Positions 30,295-40,049 are shown, counted from the stretch's first letter. The stretch: 64,000 nt of DNA from Rhizobium hidalgonense (GCF_002914525.1 NZ_LODW01000082.1:267949-331948), one strand, 5' to 3'. Translations and numbers: made by a program. The notes: a model not told the origin generated them from the sequence alone.

Positions 30295-30401
30295 GACGCC
30301 GGCTTGCGAAAGATGGGGCTGGGCGCGGAGATTATTGTGTCCGCACTCAGCACGCCCACCCGCCGGGTGATCGACCTGCGGAACCCGCGCGACAGGATTC
30401 A

Positions 30402-30428
30402 GGTTTTAGGCCGATCCGGCCTAAAACC
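30402..30428 (-). terminator. Strong hairpin terminator of accA
   Basis: A perfect 12-bp stem (ggttttaggccg / cggcctaaaacc) with a 3-base loop lies 9 bases past the accA stop. Because it contains A/T runs on both sides it may stop transcription from either direction, closing the preceding module as well. Confidence 0.75.
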
Positions 30429-30436
30429 ATCCTGTT

Positions 30437-31390
30437 CTAGAGATTGCGGCCCATATTGAGGAATTTCTGACGGCGCTCGTTGCGCAGCTGTTCGCCGGAG
30501 CGGGAGGCCATTTCGCCGAGCGCATTGGCGATCACGTCGCCGGTCGCGGCGATGACGCTGTCGGGGTCGCGATGGGCGCCGCCGAGCGGCTCGGAAATGA
30601 TGCCGTCGATGACGCCGAGCGATTTCAGGTCTTCGGCGGTAATCTTCATATTGGTCGCCGCTTCCCGGGCGCGGGTGGAATCGCGCCAGAGGATGGAGGC
30701 GGCGCCTTCCGGCGAGATGACGCTGTAGATCGAATGCTCGAGCATGTAGACCTTGTTGCCGGTGGCGATGGCGATCGCGCCGCCCGAGCCGCCTTCGCCG
30801 ATGACGACGGAAACGAGCGGAACCTTGATGCCGAGGCACATTTCCGTCGAGCGGGCGATCGCCTCGGCCTGGCCGCGCTCTTCGGCGCCGACGCCGGGAT
30901 AGGCGCCGGCCGTATCCACCAGCGAAATCACCGGCAAGCCGAAACGATCGGCCATTTCAAGGATGCGGATCGCCTTGCGGTAGCCTTCCGGGCGGGGGCT
31001 GCCGAAATTATGCTTCAGACGGGTCTTGGTATCGTTGCCCTTTTCCTGGCCGACGACGGCGACTGGCTGACCGCGGAAGCGGGCAAGGCCTGCCTGGATC
31101 GCGGCATCCTCGGAAAATTTGCGGTCGCCGGCGAGCGGCGTGAATTCCTGGAACAGGGTCTTGGCGTAGTCGACGAAATGCGGGCGCTGCGGATGGCGGG
31201 CGACCTGGGTCTTCTGCCAGGGATTGAGCTTGGAATAGATTTCGACGATCGCCTCGCGGACGCGAACCTCCAGCCGGACGATCTCATCGGTGGTGTCGAT
31301 GCTCTCGTCTTCCGTTGCGAGCTTCTTCAGCTCGATGATCTTGCCTTCGAGGTCGGAGATCGGCTTTTCGAAGTCGAGATAATTGTGCAT
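30437..31390 (-). CDS. accA: Acetyl-CoA carboxylase carboxyltransferase subunit alpha
   Basis: The 317-residue protein matches AccA over its whole length: DFEKPISDLEGKI at the N-terminus, RHPQRPHFVDY, and the carboxyltransferase core VDTAGAYPGVGAEERGQAEA and GEGGSGGA. With AccD it transfers CO2 from biotin to acetyl-CoA in fatty-acid synthesis. It lies downstream of xerD on the same strand (63-base gap). Confidence 0.97.
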   Translation of the reverse strand: MHNYLDFEKPISDLEGKIIELKKLATEDESIDTTDEIVRLEVRVREAIVEIYSKLNPWQKTQVARHPQRPHFVDYAKTLFQEFTPLAGDRKFSEDAAIQAGLARFRGQPVAVVGQEKGNDTKTRLKHNFGSPRPEGYRKAIRILEMADRFGLPVISLVDTAGAYPGVGAEERGQAEAIARSTEMCLGIKVPLVSVVIGEGGSGGAIAIATGNKVYMLEHSIYSVISPEGAASILWRDSTRAREAATNMKITAEDLKSLGVIDGIISEPLGGAHRDPDSVIAATGDVIANALGEMASRSGEQLRNERRQKFLNMGRNL

Positions 31391-31453
31391 GAGGTGCGTT
31401 TCCGTTCCTTGTGCCGCGGGGCGTTTTCCTGGCTCCGCCCCTTGTCGCCGGTC

Positions 31454-32407
31454 CTATTCGTGCTTTTTCGCCTGTTTGGCAAGGGGGTGATGCGTCTGGA
31501 CGAGCTGCTGCAGCCTCTCTTCGAGGACATGCGTGTAAATCTGTGTGGTCGAAATGTCCGAATGGCCGAGGAGTTCCTGGACGACGCGCAGATCGGCGCC
31601 GTTGGTCAGCAGATGGCTGGCAAAGGCGTGGCGCATGACATGCGGCGAGATCATCGACGGCGTCAGGCCGGCGCGGATCGCCAGGTTCTTCAGGTCGCGG
31701 GCGAAAACCTGGCGCGGCAGATAACCCTCTTTCGAGGCGGCGGGAAACAGCCAGGGGCTTTCCTGCGGCGCCTTGGCCGCCGCATTTTCCGCCGCCAGCA
31801 GGCGCCCGTAGGATTTCAGCGCCGATATCGCCGATTGCGACAGCGGCACCAGCCGCTCCTTGTTGCCCTTGCCGCGGATCATCAGGAAACGGCCTTCCTG
31901 GTCGAGCACTCGGGCGGGAAGCGAAACCAGTTCGCTGACACGCATGCCGGTGGCATAGAGCAGCTCCAAGAGCGCCAGCATGCGCAGGCGCTGCAACTGG
32001 CCCGGCGCCGCATCGGCTGCCTCGGCCTCAGCCTGCGAAAGCAACTTGCCGACCTCCTCGACACCCATCGTCTTCGGCAACGGGCGGCCTTTCTTCGGCG
32101 CATCGAGAATGCCGGTGGGGTCGTCGGTCCTCAGGCCCTCGGCGTAGAGGAACTTGTAGAACTGCCGCATGGCGGCAAGCCGGCGCGCCTGCGAGGAGGG
32201 TTTGAAACCCTTTCGGGCGAGCGAGGCGAGATAGGCGGCCAGATCGGCGGAGGCGGCTTCGGTCAGCCGCACGCTGCGCCCGGTCAGGAACGAATGGATA
32301 TCGTCGAGGTCGCGCTCATAGGATTGCAGCGTGTTGACGGCCGCGCCGCGCTCGGCGCTCATCATTTCCAGGAAGGACTCCACATGGACGCGGCTGAGAT
32401 CCACCAT
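31454..32407 (-). CDS. xerD: Site-specific tyrosine recombinase XerD
   Basis: The 317-residue protein has the Xer SAM-like N-terminal domain and catalytic domain with Arg (ATGMRVSELV), HAFASHLL with preceding His-x-x-Arg (HVMRHAF), GHSDISTTQIYTHV with Tyr nucleophile. It resolves chromosome dimers with XerC and FtsK. The start MVDLSRVH at 32407 fits the family; upstream frame is the small membrane protein gene, overlapping by the region 32405-32413 with a 5-base gap. Confidence 0.95.
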   Translation of the reverse strand: MVDLSRVHVESFLEMMSAERGAAVNTLQSYERDLDDIHSFLTGRSVRLTEAASADLAAYLASLARKGFKPSSQARRLAAMRQFYKFLYAEGLRTDDPTGILDAPKKGRPLPKTMGVEEVGKLLSQAEAEAADAAPGQLQRLRMLALLELLYATGMRVSELVSLPARVLDQEGRFLMIRGKGNKERLVPLSQSAISALKSYGRLLAAENAAAKAPQESPWLFPAASKEGYLPRQVFARDLKNLAIRAGLTPSMISPHVMRHAFASHLLTNGADLRVVQELLGHSDISTTQIYTHVLEERLQQLVQTHHPLAKQAKKHE

Positions 32408-32412
32408 GCCGG

Positions 32413-32589
32413 TCACTTCCTGGTCGTGTCGATCGTGCCCGTCGACGGCGGATTGACCCGCTCGGACGGAATACGGATCGTCACGTCGCGCGGCTGCGGC
32501 TCGACGAAGGTCACAAGCGCCCACATCGCTCCGTAGACCGTCCCGGCGAGGATCGCGCAGACGAACAGAAAACGGAACAGGGTCGGCAT
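32413..32589 (-). CDS. Small membrane protein upstream of xerD
   Basis: A 58-residue protein (MPTLFRFLFVCAILAGTVYG...) with one N-terminal membrane segment and a polar periplasmic tail (PQPRDVTIRIPSERVNPP). Its stop is five bases before the xerD start, so it is the first gene of the xerD unit. A purine-rich site (aaggagttgccgg) precedes the ATG. Function unknown; it is often found next to aroK in rhizobia (recollection, not checked). Confidence 0.6.
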   Translation of the reverse strand: MPTLFRFLFVCAILAGTVYGAMWALVTFVEPQPRDVTIRIPSERVNPPSTGTIDTTRK

Positions 32590-32737
32590 CCGGCAACTCC
32601 TTCATGCTCTGCTTCTGTTATAAGAAGCGTATCTGCAAGTGCAAGAAGCGGTATTCAAGCCATGATTCCCTTGTCCGCGACTTGACGCTCTACCTGCATT
32701 TGTCGATACGGTTTGCAAACAAAGTGTGAATGGACCG

Positions 32738-33328
32738 ATGAGTGAACCACTGCTGACCGTTGCTGACAGCTTGAAAGACAGAGCTCGCGCCGCGCTCGGT
32801 TCACGCAATCTGATCCTCGTCGGGCTAATGGGGGCGGGAAAATCCGCCGTCGGCCGCATCGTCGCCAGCCAGCTCGGCATTCCCTTCATCGACAGCGACC
32901 ACGAAATCGAGCGCGTTTCGCGCATGACGATCGCCGAACTTTTCGCCGCCTATGGCGAGGACGAATTCCGGGCGCTGGAAACGCGGGTGATGAAGCGGCT
33001 GTTAAAGAGCGGGCCGCGGGTCGTCTCCACCGGCGGCGGCGCCTTCATCAACGAGCGGACGCGCCGGCATATCAGCAAGGGCGGCGTCTCCGTCTGGCTG
33101 AAGGCGGATCTCGAGGTGCTCTGGGAGCGGGTCAACAAGCGCGACACGCGGCCCTTGCTCAAGACGGAAAATCCGAAGCAGACGCTCGAAGGCCTGATGA
33201 ATGCGCGCTACCCGATCTATGCGCAGGCCGACCTCACCGTGCTCTCGCGCGACGTGCGCAAGGAAATCATGGCCGACGAGGTGCTGAAGGCGGTGATCGA
33301 AGCTCAGAAGGAAAATGCAGCGTCATGA
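32738..33328 (+). CDS. aroK: Shikimate kinase
   Basis: The protein (196 residues from MSEPLLTVADS) has Walker A GLMGAGKSAVGR, the shikimate-binding DSDHEIE, and TGGGAF. It phosphorylates shikimate in aromatic amino-acid synthesis. The ATG at 32726 is an alternative start four codons upstream. aroB overlaps its stop by four bases (ATGA), the usual aroKB order. It is divergent from xerD. Confidence 0.95.
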   Translation: MSEPLLTVADSLKDRARAALGSRNLILVGLMGAGKSAVGRIVASQLGIPFIDSDHEIERVSRMTIAELFAAYGEDEFRALETRVMKRLLKSGPRVVSTGGGAFINERTRRHISKGGVSVWLKADLEVLWERVNKRDTRPLLKTENPKQTLEGLMNARYPIYAQADLTVLSRDVRKEIMADEVLKAVIEAQKENAAS

Positions 33329-34455
33329 ATGCGATACCCTCCGCCTCATCAGTCCAGACCGTGCATGTGCCGCTCGGCGAACGGGCCTATGACATCCTGA
33401 TCGGGCCAGGGCTGATCGCGCGCGCTGGCGCCGAAATCGCCTCCCGCCTCAAGGGCCGCAAGGCGGCTGTTATCACCGATCAAAATGTCGCGCCGCTCTA
33501 TCTCAAGGCGCTTGTCGCAAGTCTTGAAGAAGCGGGCATCGCTTCGGCTGCGGTCGTGCTGCCGGCCGGCGAGAAGACCAAGAGCTTCGAACATCTGATG
33601 ACCGCCTGCGACAAGGTGCTCGAAGCCCGCGTCGAGCGCAACGATTGCGTCATCGCGCTCGGCGGCGGCGTCATCGGCGATCTCTCCGGATTTGCGGCCG
33701 GCATCGTGCGCCGCGGCGTGCGCTTCGTGCAGGTGCCGACATCGCTGCTGGCGCAGGTGGATTCTTCCGTCGGCGGCAAGACCGGCATCAATTCCCGCCA
33801 CGGCAAGAACCTGATCGGCGTCTTCCATCAGCCGGATCTGGTTCTGGCCGATACCGATGTCCTGAATACGCTGAGCGAGCGCGAATTCCGCGCCGGTTAC
33901 GCCGAAGTCGCCAAATACGGGCTGATCGACAAGCCGGATTTCTTCGCCTGGCTCGAAGCCAACTGGAAAGCGGTTTTCACGGGCGGCTCCGCCCGCATCG
34001 AGGCGATTGCCGCCAGCTGCCAGGCGAAGGCCGACGTCGTCGTTGCCGACGAGCGCGAGAACGGCCAGCGGGCGCTGCTCAATCTCGGCCACACGTTCGG
34101 CCATGCGCTGGAGGCGGCGACCGCCTATGACAGCTCCCGCCTCGTGCATGGCGAAGGCGTTTCGATCGGCATGGTGCTGGCGCACGAATTCTCTGCACGG
34201 ATGAACCTGGCAAGCCCCGACGATGCGCGCCGCGTCGAGCGACACCTGAAGGAGGTCGGCCTGCCGACCCGCATGTCCGACATTCCAGGCGCGCTGCCGC
34301 CGGCCGAAACGCTGATGGATGCGATCGCCCAGGACAAGAAGGTCAAGAGCGGCAAGCTCACCTTCATCTTGACGCGCGGCATCGGCCAGTCCTTCGTCGC
34401 CGACGACGTTCCCGCCTCCGAAGTAATCAGCTTTCTCCGGGAAAAACACCCTTGA
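33325..34455 (+). CDS. aroB: 3-dehydroquinate synthase
   Basis: The 376-residue protein has the DHQS motifs: GGGVIGDLSGFAAGIVRRG, QVPTSLLAQVDSSVGGKTGI, and metal ligands in NLGHTFGHALE and HGEGVSIGM. It converts DAHP to 3-dehydroquinate using NAD and a divalent metal. Overlaps aroK and the following CorC-like gene by four bases each, so it is the middle of a three-gene unit. Confidence 0.96.
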   Translation: MNAIPSASSVQTVHVPLGERAYDILIGPGLIARAGAEIASRLKGRKAAVITDQNVAPLYLKALVASLEEAGIASAAVVLPAGEKTKSFEHLMTACDKVLEARVERNDCVIALGGGVIGDLSGFAAGIVRRGVRFVQVPTSLLAQVDSSVGGKTGINSRHGKNLIGVFHQPDLVLADTDVLNTLSEREFRAGYAEVAKYGLIDKPDFFAWLEANWKAVFTGGSARIEAIAASCQAKADVVVADERENGQRALLNLGHTFGHALEAATAYDSSRLVHGEGVSIGMVLAHEFSARMNLASPDDARRVERHLKEVGLPTRMSDIPGALPPAETLMDAIAQDKKVKSGKLTFILTRGIGQSFVADDVPASEVISFLREKHP

Positions 34456-35765
34456 CGACGATTGAAGGCGCTCTGGCATTTCTTGCGACATATTGGCCGG
34501 AGATCCTTTCGATCACCGCGCTCGTGCTGATGTCCGCCTTTTTTTCCGGCTCGGAAACCGCCCTGACCGCTGTTTCGCGCAGCCGCATCCATACGCTCGA
34601 GGTCAATGGTGACGATCGCGCCGGCCTCGTCCGGCAGCTGATCGAGCGGCGCGACCGGCTGATCGGCGCACTGCTGATCGGCAACAATCTCGCCAATATC
34701 CTGTCTTCCTCGATCGCCACCAGCCTGTTCCTCGGCCTGTTCGGCAGTTCCGGCGTAGCGCTGGCGACGCTGGCGATGACCGTCATTCTGGTCATCTTCG
34801 CCGAAGTGCTGCCGAAGAGCTGGGCGATTTCGACGCCCGACCGCTTCGCGCTTGCCATCGCCGTTCCGGCCAGGCTGTTCGTTCTCGTCGTCGGCCCGAT
34901 TTCCTCCTTCGTCAATGCGATCGTCCGCCGGATCCTGGCGCTGTTCGGCATCAATCTCTCGCGCGAGGTATCGATGCTGACGGCGCATGAGGAGCTGCGC
35001 GGCGCCGTCGATCTGCTGCACCGCGAGGGATCGGTGGTGAAGGCCGATCGCGACCGCCTCGGCGGCGTGCTCGATCTCGGCGAACTCGAACTCTCCGACA
35101 TCATGGTTCACCGCACGGCAATGCGGGCGATCAACGCCGACGATCTGCCGGAAGCGGTGGTGCGCGCCATTCTCGAAAGCCCCTATACGCGCATGCCGCT
35201 GTGGCGCGGCACGATCGACAACATCATCGGCGTCGTGCATGCCAAGGATCTGCTGCGGGCGCTTGCCGAGCCGAACATGGAGCCGCAGAACCTCGATATC
35301 GTGAAAATCGCGCAGAAGCCATGGTTCGTGCCCGACAGCACCAATCTCGAAGATCAGCTCAACGCCTTCCTCAGGCGCAAGCAGCATTTCGCCGTCGTCG
35401 TCGATGAATATGGCGAGGTGCAGGGCATCGTCACGCTGGAGGATATTCTCGAGGAAATCGTCGGCGATATTTCCGACGAGCACGATATCGAGATCCAAGG
35501 CGTGCGCCAGGAGGCCGACGGTTCGGTCGTCGTCGACGGCGGCGTGCCGATCCGCGACTTGAACCGCGCGCTCGACTGGCATCTCCCCGACGAGGAGGCG
35601 ACGACGATTGCCGGCCTGGTCATCCATGAATCGATGACCATCCCGGAAGAGCGCCAGGCCTTCACTTTTTATGGCAAGCGTTTTGTGGTCATGAAGCGGG
35701 AAAAGAACCGCATCACCAAGCTGCGCATTCGGCCCGCCGGGGAAGACGGCGCAAAACCTAGCTGA
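34452..35765 (+). CDS. HlyC/CorC-family (DUF21-CBS-CorC) membrane protein
   Basis: The 437-residue protein has a DUF21 domain with four hydrophobic segments (about 17-150), two CBS domains (DIMVHRTAMRAINADDLPEA; HFAVVVDEYGEVQGIVTLED) and a CorC_HlyC C-terminal domain. CNNM/CorC relatives carry or regulate Mg2+ efflux. The TTG start at 34452 overlaps the aroB stop as TTGA. Co-location with aroKB is common in rhizobia, though the link is not functional knowledge. Confidence 0.9.
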   Translation: MTTIEGALAFLATYWPEILSITALVLMSAFFSGSETALTAVSRSRIHTLEVNGDDRAGLVRQLIERRDRLIGALLIGNNLANILSSSIATSLFLGLFGSSGVALATLAMTVILVIFAEVLPKSWAISTPDRFALAIAVPARLFVLVVGPISSFVNAIVRRILALFGINLSREVSMLTAHEELRGAVDLLHREGSVVKADRDRLGGVLDLGELELSDIMVHRTAMRAINADDLPEAVVRAILESPYTRMPLWRGTIDNIIGVVHAKDLLRALAEPNMEPQNLDIVKIAQKPWFVPDSTNLEDQLNAFLRRKQHFAVVVDEYGEVQGIVTLEDILEEIVGDISDEHDIEIQGVRQEADGSVVVDGGVPIRDLNRALDWHLPDEEATTIAGLVIHESMTIPEERQAFTFYGKRFVVMKREKNRITKLRIRPAGEDGAKPS

Positions 35766-35807
35766 TCCGGCTTGGATTGCGGTCGATCTCTCTCCATATA
35801 GGCGTTG

Positions 35808-36089
35808 CTACCAGCGGGTCGGCTCACCAGGTGCTGCCGGTTCGACGGCCAGCGCATGCAGGCCGGCATCGAGTTCCGGTTTCAACAGATCGGTAATCGA
35901 CCGGTGGCGCGCCAGCCGCGACATGCCGGCGAATTTAGCCGAGACGATTCTCACCCGCATATGGGTTTCGCCGGTGCCAGTAATGTCAGGCTGATGGCCG
36001 GCATGCAGAGGGCTTTCGTCGATGACGCTCAGGCGCTCCGGCGCGAAGGCTTGGACTAGTTTTTCTTCGATGCGGGTTCGCAGGGTCAT
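35808..36089 (-). CDS. BolA-family protein
   Basis: The 93-residue protein shows the BolA pattern: an N-terminal helix (TRIEEKLVQAFAPERLSVID), GHQPDITGTGETHMRVRIVS with the conserved His region, FAGMSRLARHRSITDLLKPE and HALAVE. BolA proteins work with monothiol glutaredoxins in iron-sulfur/iron regulation. It is divergent from the DnaJ-like gene. Confidence 0.92.
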   Translation of the reverse strand: MTLRTRIEEKLVQAFAPERLSVIDESPLHAGHQPDITGTGETHMRVRIVSAKFAGMSRLARHRSITDLLKPELDAGLHALAVEPAAPGEPTRW

Positions 36090-36194
36090 TGTCCGGTCTT
36101 GCTGTTTCGCGAAAAAGGTTCCCACCAAGCCAGCAACAAACCCGTTTGTCAATTCTTGTCGTCGCCTCGCGACAGCCCCATAATTAGCGCCGCT

Positions 36195-36812
36195 ATGAGA
36201 CTTGATTCCAAATATTTCGATCGCATCCGAACACGCCGCAAACGCGAGCAGGAGACAGAGCAGGCCCCGCCTACCTGTCAATGGGACGGCTGCGACAAGA
36301 AGGGCTCGCATCGCGCTCCTGTCGGACGCAATGCGGAAGGCCAGTTCTTTTTGTTCTGCTTCGAGCACGTCAAGGATTACAACAAGGGCTACAATTATTT
36401 CTCCGGTCTTTCCGACGGCGAGATTGCCCGCTACCAGAAAGAGGCGATCACCGGCCACCGGCCGACCTGGACCGTCGGCGTCAACAAGTCGGCGAAGGAC
36501 AGTCCGCTGCATTCCGAGATACGCTCCGGCGCCTATACACGCGTTCGCGATCCCTTCGGCTTCGTCAAGGAAGGCGGCAAGGGCAGCGGGCCGCGTTTTC
36601 CTCAGGCGCGCAAACTGAAATCGCTGGAAAGCAAGGCCTTCGATACGATGGGCCTCGACGCCAATGCGACGTCGGCGGAGATCAAGAGCCGCTACAAGGA
36701 GCTGGTCAAGAAGCACCATCCGGATGCCAATGGCGGCGACCGCGGCTCGGAGGAGCGTTTCCGCGCCGTCATTCAGGCCTATCAATTGTTGAAGCAGAAC
36801 GGTTTTTGTTAG
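36195..36812 (+). CDS. DnaJ-domain protein (C-terminal J domain)
   Basis: The 205-residue protein ends with a J domain (residues about 148-205) with the HPD motif in KKHHPDANGG. The N-terminal part has Cys pairs (CQWDGCDKKGSHRAP...FCFEH) that could bind zinc. This alphaproteobacterial J protein type is often next to bolA and cobS. It should stimulate a DnaK ATPase. The start at 36195 is chosen because preceding sequence is not protein-like. Confidence 0.9.
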   Translation: MRLDSKYFDRIRTRRKREQETEQAPPTCQWDGCDKKGSHRAPVGRNAEGQFFLFCFEHVKDYNKGYNYFSGLSDGEIARYQKEAITGHRPTWTVGVNKSAKDSPLHSEIRSGAYTRVRDPFGFVKEGGKGSGPRFPQARKLKSLESKAFDTMGLDANATSAEIKSRYKELVKKHHPDANGGDRGSEERFRAVIQAYQLLKQNGFC

Positions 36813-37117
36813 TTCCCGTCCTTGCTCTTGGGCTTCAATCGGGTATGGTCCAAATCGGCTGAGGCCGCAGGCAAACGCGGCTCATATTTGTGCGTTTTCC
36901 CGACATCGCCTCCGCCGACCTTCCGGACGCGGCGTTTCTTGTCCGGGACTCTTCAAGAATGCTCGCACGCGGTCATTATCCCGCCGAGGTTTCGTTTCAG
37001 TCCCGGAGAAGCATCGCCGACGTTCCGACCTGGACGGGCGCGGAATAAAATCGCGGCGTCACGGTTGCGACATGGCCTGAGACAGTATGGCCGGGTGGCA
37101 TCACCCGCCTTGGAGAC
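36813..37117. other. 305-base gap before cobS
   Basis: No gene is supported. A perfect hairpin (cgggtg-gcat-cacccg, 37092-37107) lies 10 bases before the cobS start, overlapping the region just upstream of its ribosome site (ttggagac). A B12-box (typical cobalamin riboswitch core) was looked for and not seen. Promoter elements could not be assigned with confidence. Confidence 0.4.
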
Positions 37118-38113
37118 ATGATGAGCAAGATCGACCTCGATATTTCAGAACAGCCCGATACCACCGTTTCGGTCCGCGAGACCTTCGGCATCGATTCCGA
37201 CATCCGCGTTCCCGCCTACAGCAAGGGCGACGCCTATGTGCCGGACCTCGACACCGACTACCTGTTCGACCGCGACACGACGCTCGCCATTCTTGCGGGC
37301 TTTGCCCATAACCGCCGCGTGATGATTTCCGGCTATCACGGCACCGGCAAGTCCTCGCATATCGAGCAGGTGGCGGCGCGCCTCAACTGGCCCTGCGTGC
37401 GCATCAACCTCGACAGCCATGTCAGCCGTATCGATCTCGTCGGCAAGGATGCGATCGTCGTCAAGGACGGGCTGCAGGTCACCGAATTCAAGGACGGCAT
37501 CCTGCCCTGGGCCTATCAGCACAATGTCGCGCTGGTCTTCGACGAATACGATGCCGGCCGCCCCGACGTGATGTTCGTCATCCAGCGCGTGCTGGAATCC
37601 TCCGGCCGCCTGACATTGCTCGACCAGAGCCGCGTCATCCGGCCGCATCCGGCCTTCCGCCTGTTTGCGACCGCCAACACGATCGGCCTCGGCGATACCA
37701 CCGGCCTCTATCACGGCACCCAGCAGATCAACCAGGCACAGATGGACCGCTGGTCGATCGTGACGACGCTGAACTACCTGCCGCACGATCACGAAGTGAA
37801 TATCGTTGCCGCCAAGGTGAAGAGCTTCGGCAAGGACAGGGAAGGCCGCGAGACCGTTTCGAAGATGGTCCGCGTCGCCGACCTGACGCGCGCCGCATTC
37901 ATGAATGGCGATCTCTCCACCGTGATGAGCCCGCGTACCGTCATCACCTGGGCCGAGAATGCCGAAATCTTCGGCGACCTCGCCTTCGCCTTCCGCGTCA
38001 CCTTCCTCAACAAGTGCGACGAACTGGAGCGTCCGCTGGTTGCCGAGCATTATCAGCGGGCCTTCGGCGTCGAGCTGAAGGAAAGTGCCGCCAATATCGT
38101 TCTCGGAGCCTGA
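37118..38113 (+). CDS. cobS: Cobaltochelatase subunit CobS (AAA+)
   Basis: The 331-residue AAA+ ATPase has Walker A GYHGTGKSSH, Walker B VALVFDEYDAG and sensor ATANTIGLGDTTGLY. With CobT and CobN it inserts cobalt into hydrogenobyrinic acid a,c-diamide in aerobic B12 synthesis. The second codon is also ATG. cobT follows after 13 bases. Confidence 0.97.
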   Translation: MMSKIDLDISEQPDTTVSVRETFGIDSDIRVPAYSKGDAYVPDLDTDYLFDRDTTLAILAGFAHNRRVMISGYHGTGKSSHIEQVAARLNWPCVRINLDSHVSRIDLVGKDAIVVKDGLQVTEFKDGILPWAYQHNVALVFDEYDAGRPDVMFVIQRVLESSGRLTLLDQSRVIRPHPAFRLFATANTIGLGDTTGLYHGTQQINQAQMDRWSIVTTLNYLPHDHEVNIVAAKVKSFGKDREGRETVSKMVRVADLTRAAFMNGDLSTVMSPRTVITWAENAEIFGDLAFAFRVTFLNKCDELERPLVAEHYQRAFGVELKESAANIVLGA

Positions 38114-38126
38114 GGCCCGACCGATC

Positions 38127-40028
38127 ATGGCAGCTCGCGGTGACAATTCGAAAGCAAAGCCCGGCGCGCCCATCGACGTCGAGCCATTGCGCCGGGCGAT
38201 AACCGGCTGCGTGCGCTCGATCGCCGGCGACGGCGATGTCGAGGTGACCTTCGCCAATGAACGGCCGGGGATGACCGGCGAGCGCATCCGGCTGCCGGAG
38301 CTTTCCAAGCGGCCGACGGCGCATGAACTGGCGGTGACCCGCGGGCTCGGCGATTCCATGGCGTTGCGCCTTGCCTGCCATGACGAGAAGATGCATGCGA
38401 CGATGGCGCCGCAGGGTTCGGACGCCCGGGCGATCTTCGACGTCGTCGAGCAGGCGCGTGTCGAATCGATCGGGGCGCTGCGCATGGAGGGCATGGCTGC
38501 GAATCTGCGCTCCATGACCGAAGAGAAATATTCCAAGGCGAATTTCACCGGCATCGAGCGCCAGGAAGACGCCCCTGTCGGCGAAGCCGTGGCGATGATG
38601 GTGCGCGAGAAGCTGACCGGGCAGCGCCCGCCAGCTTCCGCCGGCAAGGTTCTCGACCTCTGGCGCGGCTTCATCGAAGGCAAGGCCGGCACCGAGCTCG
38701 ACAATCTGTCGGGCGCGATCAACGACCAGCAGGCCTTCGCCAAGGTCATCCGCAACATGCTGTCGGCCATGGAAATGGCCGAGGAATACGGCGACGACGA
38801 CAGCGACGCCGACAATGACGACCAGTCGGATCAGGAAGACCAGCCGAGCGGCGACGAGCAGGATCAGGACGAGGTCGACGAGGATGCCGGCACCGATGCC
38901 GCCCCGGTCGAGGACAGCGAAGTCGCCGACGAGCAGATGGAGGACGGCGAGACCGAAGGCGCCGAAATCTCCGACGACGACATGATGGAAGAGGGTGAGG
39001 ACGATTCGGAAACGCCGGGCGAGACCCGCCGTCCGAACACACCCTTCGCCGATTTCAACGAGAAGGTCGATTATCACGTCTTCACCGAGGAGTTCGACGA
39101 GATCATCACCGCCGAGGAACTCTGCGACGCCGCCGAGCTGGAGCGCCTGCGCGCCTTTCTCGACAAGCAGCTGGCGCATCTGCAGGGCGCGGTCGGCCGT
39201 CTCGCCAACCGGCTGCAGCGCCGCCTGATGGCGCAGCAGAACCGTTCCTGGGATTTCGACTTGGAAGAAGGCTATCTCGATCCCGCCCGGCTGCAGCGCA
39301 TCATCATCGATCCGATGCAGGCGCTGTCCTTCAAGATGGAGCGCGACACGCAATTCCGCGACACCGTCGTCACCCTGCTGATCGACAATTCCGGCTCGAT
39401 GCGCGGCCGACCGATCACGGTTGCTGCCACTTGCGCTGATATTCTCGCTCGCACGCTGGAGCGTTGCGGCGTCAAGGTCGAGATCCTCGGCTTTACGACG
39501 AAGGCCTGGAAGGGCGGGCAGGCGCGTGAAAGCTGGCTTGCCGGCGGCAAGCCGCAGACGCCGGGCCGCCTCAACGACCTGCGCCACATCATCTACAAAT
39601 CCGCCGACGCGCCGTGGCGGCGGGCGCGCGCCAATCTCGGGCTGATGATGCGCGAGGGGCTGCTCAAGGAAAATATCGACGGCGAAGCGCTGATCTGGGC
39701 GCATAACCGCCTGCTCGCCCGCCGCGAGCAGCGCCGTATCCTGATGATGATTTCGGACGGGGCGCCGGTCGACGATTCGACGCTGTCGGTCAATCCGGGC
39801 AATTATCTCGAGCGTCACCTGCGCGCCGTCATCGAACGGATCGAGACGCGCTCGCCAGTGGAATTGCTGGCAATTGGCATCGGTCACGACGTGACGCGTT
39901 ATTATCGTCGCGCCGTGACGATCGTCGATGCCGACGAGCTCGCCGGCGCGATGACCGAGCAGCTTGCCTCGCTGTTCGAGGACCAAGCCACCCAGCCGCG
40001 CGGCGGCCGGCTCCGCCGTGCCGGCTGA
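38127..40028 (+). CDS. cobT: Cobaltochelatase subunit CobT
   Basis: The 633-residue protein has the N-terminal CobT domain, a long acidic linker (about residues 225-300, largely Asp/Glu) and a C-terminal von Willebrand A domain with MIDAS motif DNSGSMRG. It forms the chaperone ring with CobS that drives CobN. The start at 38127 (MAARGDNSKAKPG) is preferred over 38085. Confidence 0.97.
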   Translation: MAARGDNSKAKPGAPIDVEPLRRAITGCVRSIAGDGDVEVTFANERPGMTGERIRLPELSKRPTAHELAVTRGLGDSMALRLACHDEKMHATMAPQGSDARAIFDVVEQARVESIGALRMEGMAANLRSMTEEKYSKANFTGIERQEDAPVGEAVAMMVREKLTGQRPPASAGKVLDLWRGFIEGKAGTELDNLSGAINDQQAFAKVIRNMLSAMEMAEEYGDDDSDADNDDQSDQEDQPSGDEQDQDEVDEDAGTDAAPVEDSEVADEQMEDGETEGAEISDDDMMEEGEDDSETPGETRRPNTPFADFNEKVDYHVFTEEFDEIITAEELCDAAELERLRAFLDKQLAHLQGAVGRLANRLQRRLMAQQNRSWDFDLEEGYLDPARLQRIIIDPMQALSFKMERDTQFRDTVVTLLIDNSGSMRGRPITVAATCADILARTLERCGVKVEILGFTTKAWKGGQARESWLAGGKPQTPGRLNDLRHIIYKSADAPWRRARANLGLMMREGLLKENIDGEALIWAHNRLLARREQRRILMMISDGAPVDDSTLSVNPGNYLERHLRAVIERIETRSPVELLAIGIGHDVTRYYRRAVTIVDADELAGAMTEQLASLFEDQATQPRGGRLRRAG

Positions 40029-40049
40029 CGCTGCTCTAGGGAAACGGGA

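Noticed and set aside
30572..32536. 654-codon plus-strand open frame across accA and xerD
   Set aside because: Shadow of two well-recognised minus-strand genes; translation is low complexity with no motif.
34125..35627. 500-codon minus-strand open frame opposite the CorC-like gene
   Set aside because: It is the reverse shadow of a high-GC gene with clear DUF21, CBS and CorC domains; its own translation shows no domain.
37092..37107. Hairpin before cobS sharing ggtggcatcaccc with the VUT leader
   Set aside because: It lacks the A-rich tail and the loop-start pairing of a preQ1-type pseudoknot; the gcat tetraloop in a perfect stem looks like a simple hairpin, and the similarity is probably chance.
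36813..37117. Cobalamin riboswitch before cobS/cobT
   Set aside because: No B12-box core was found in the 305 bases.
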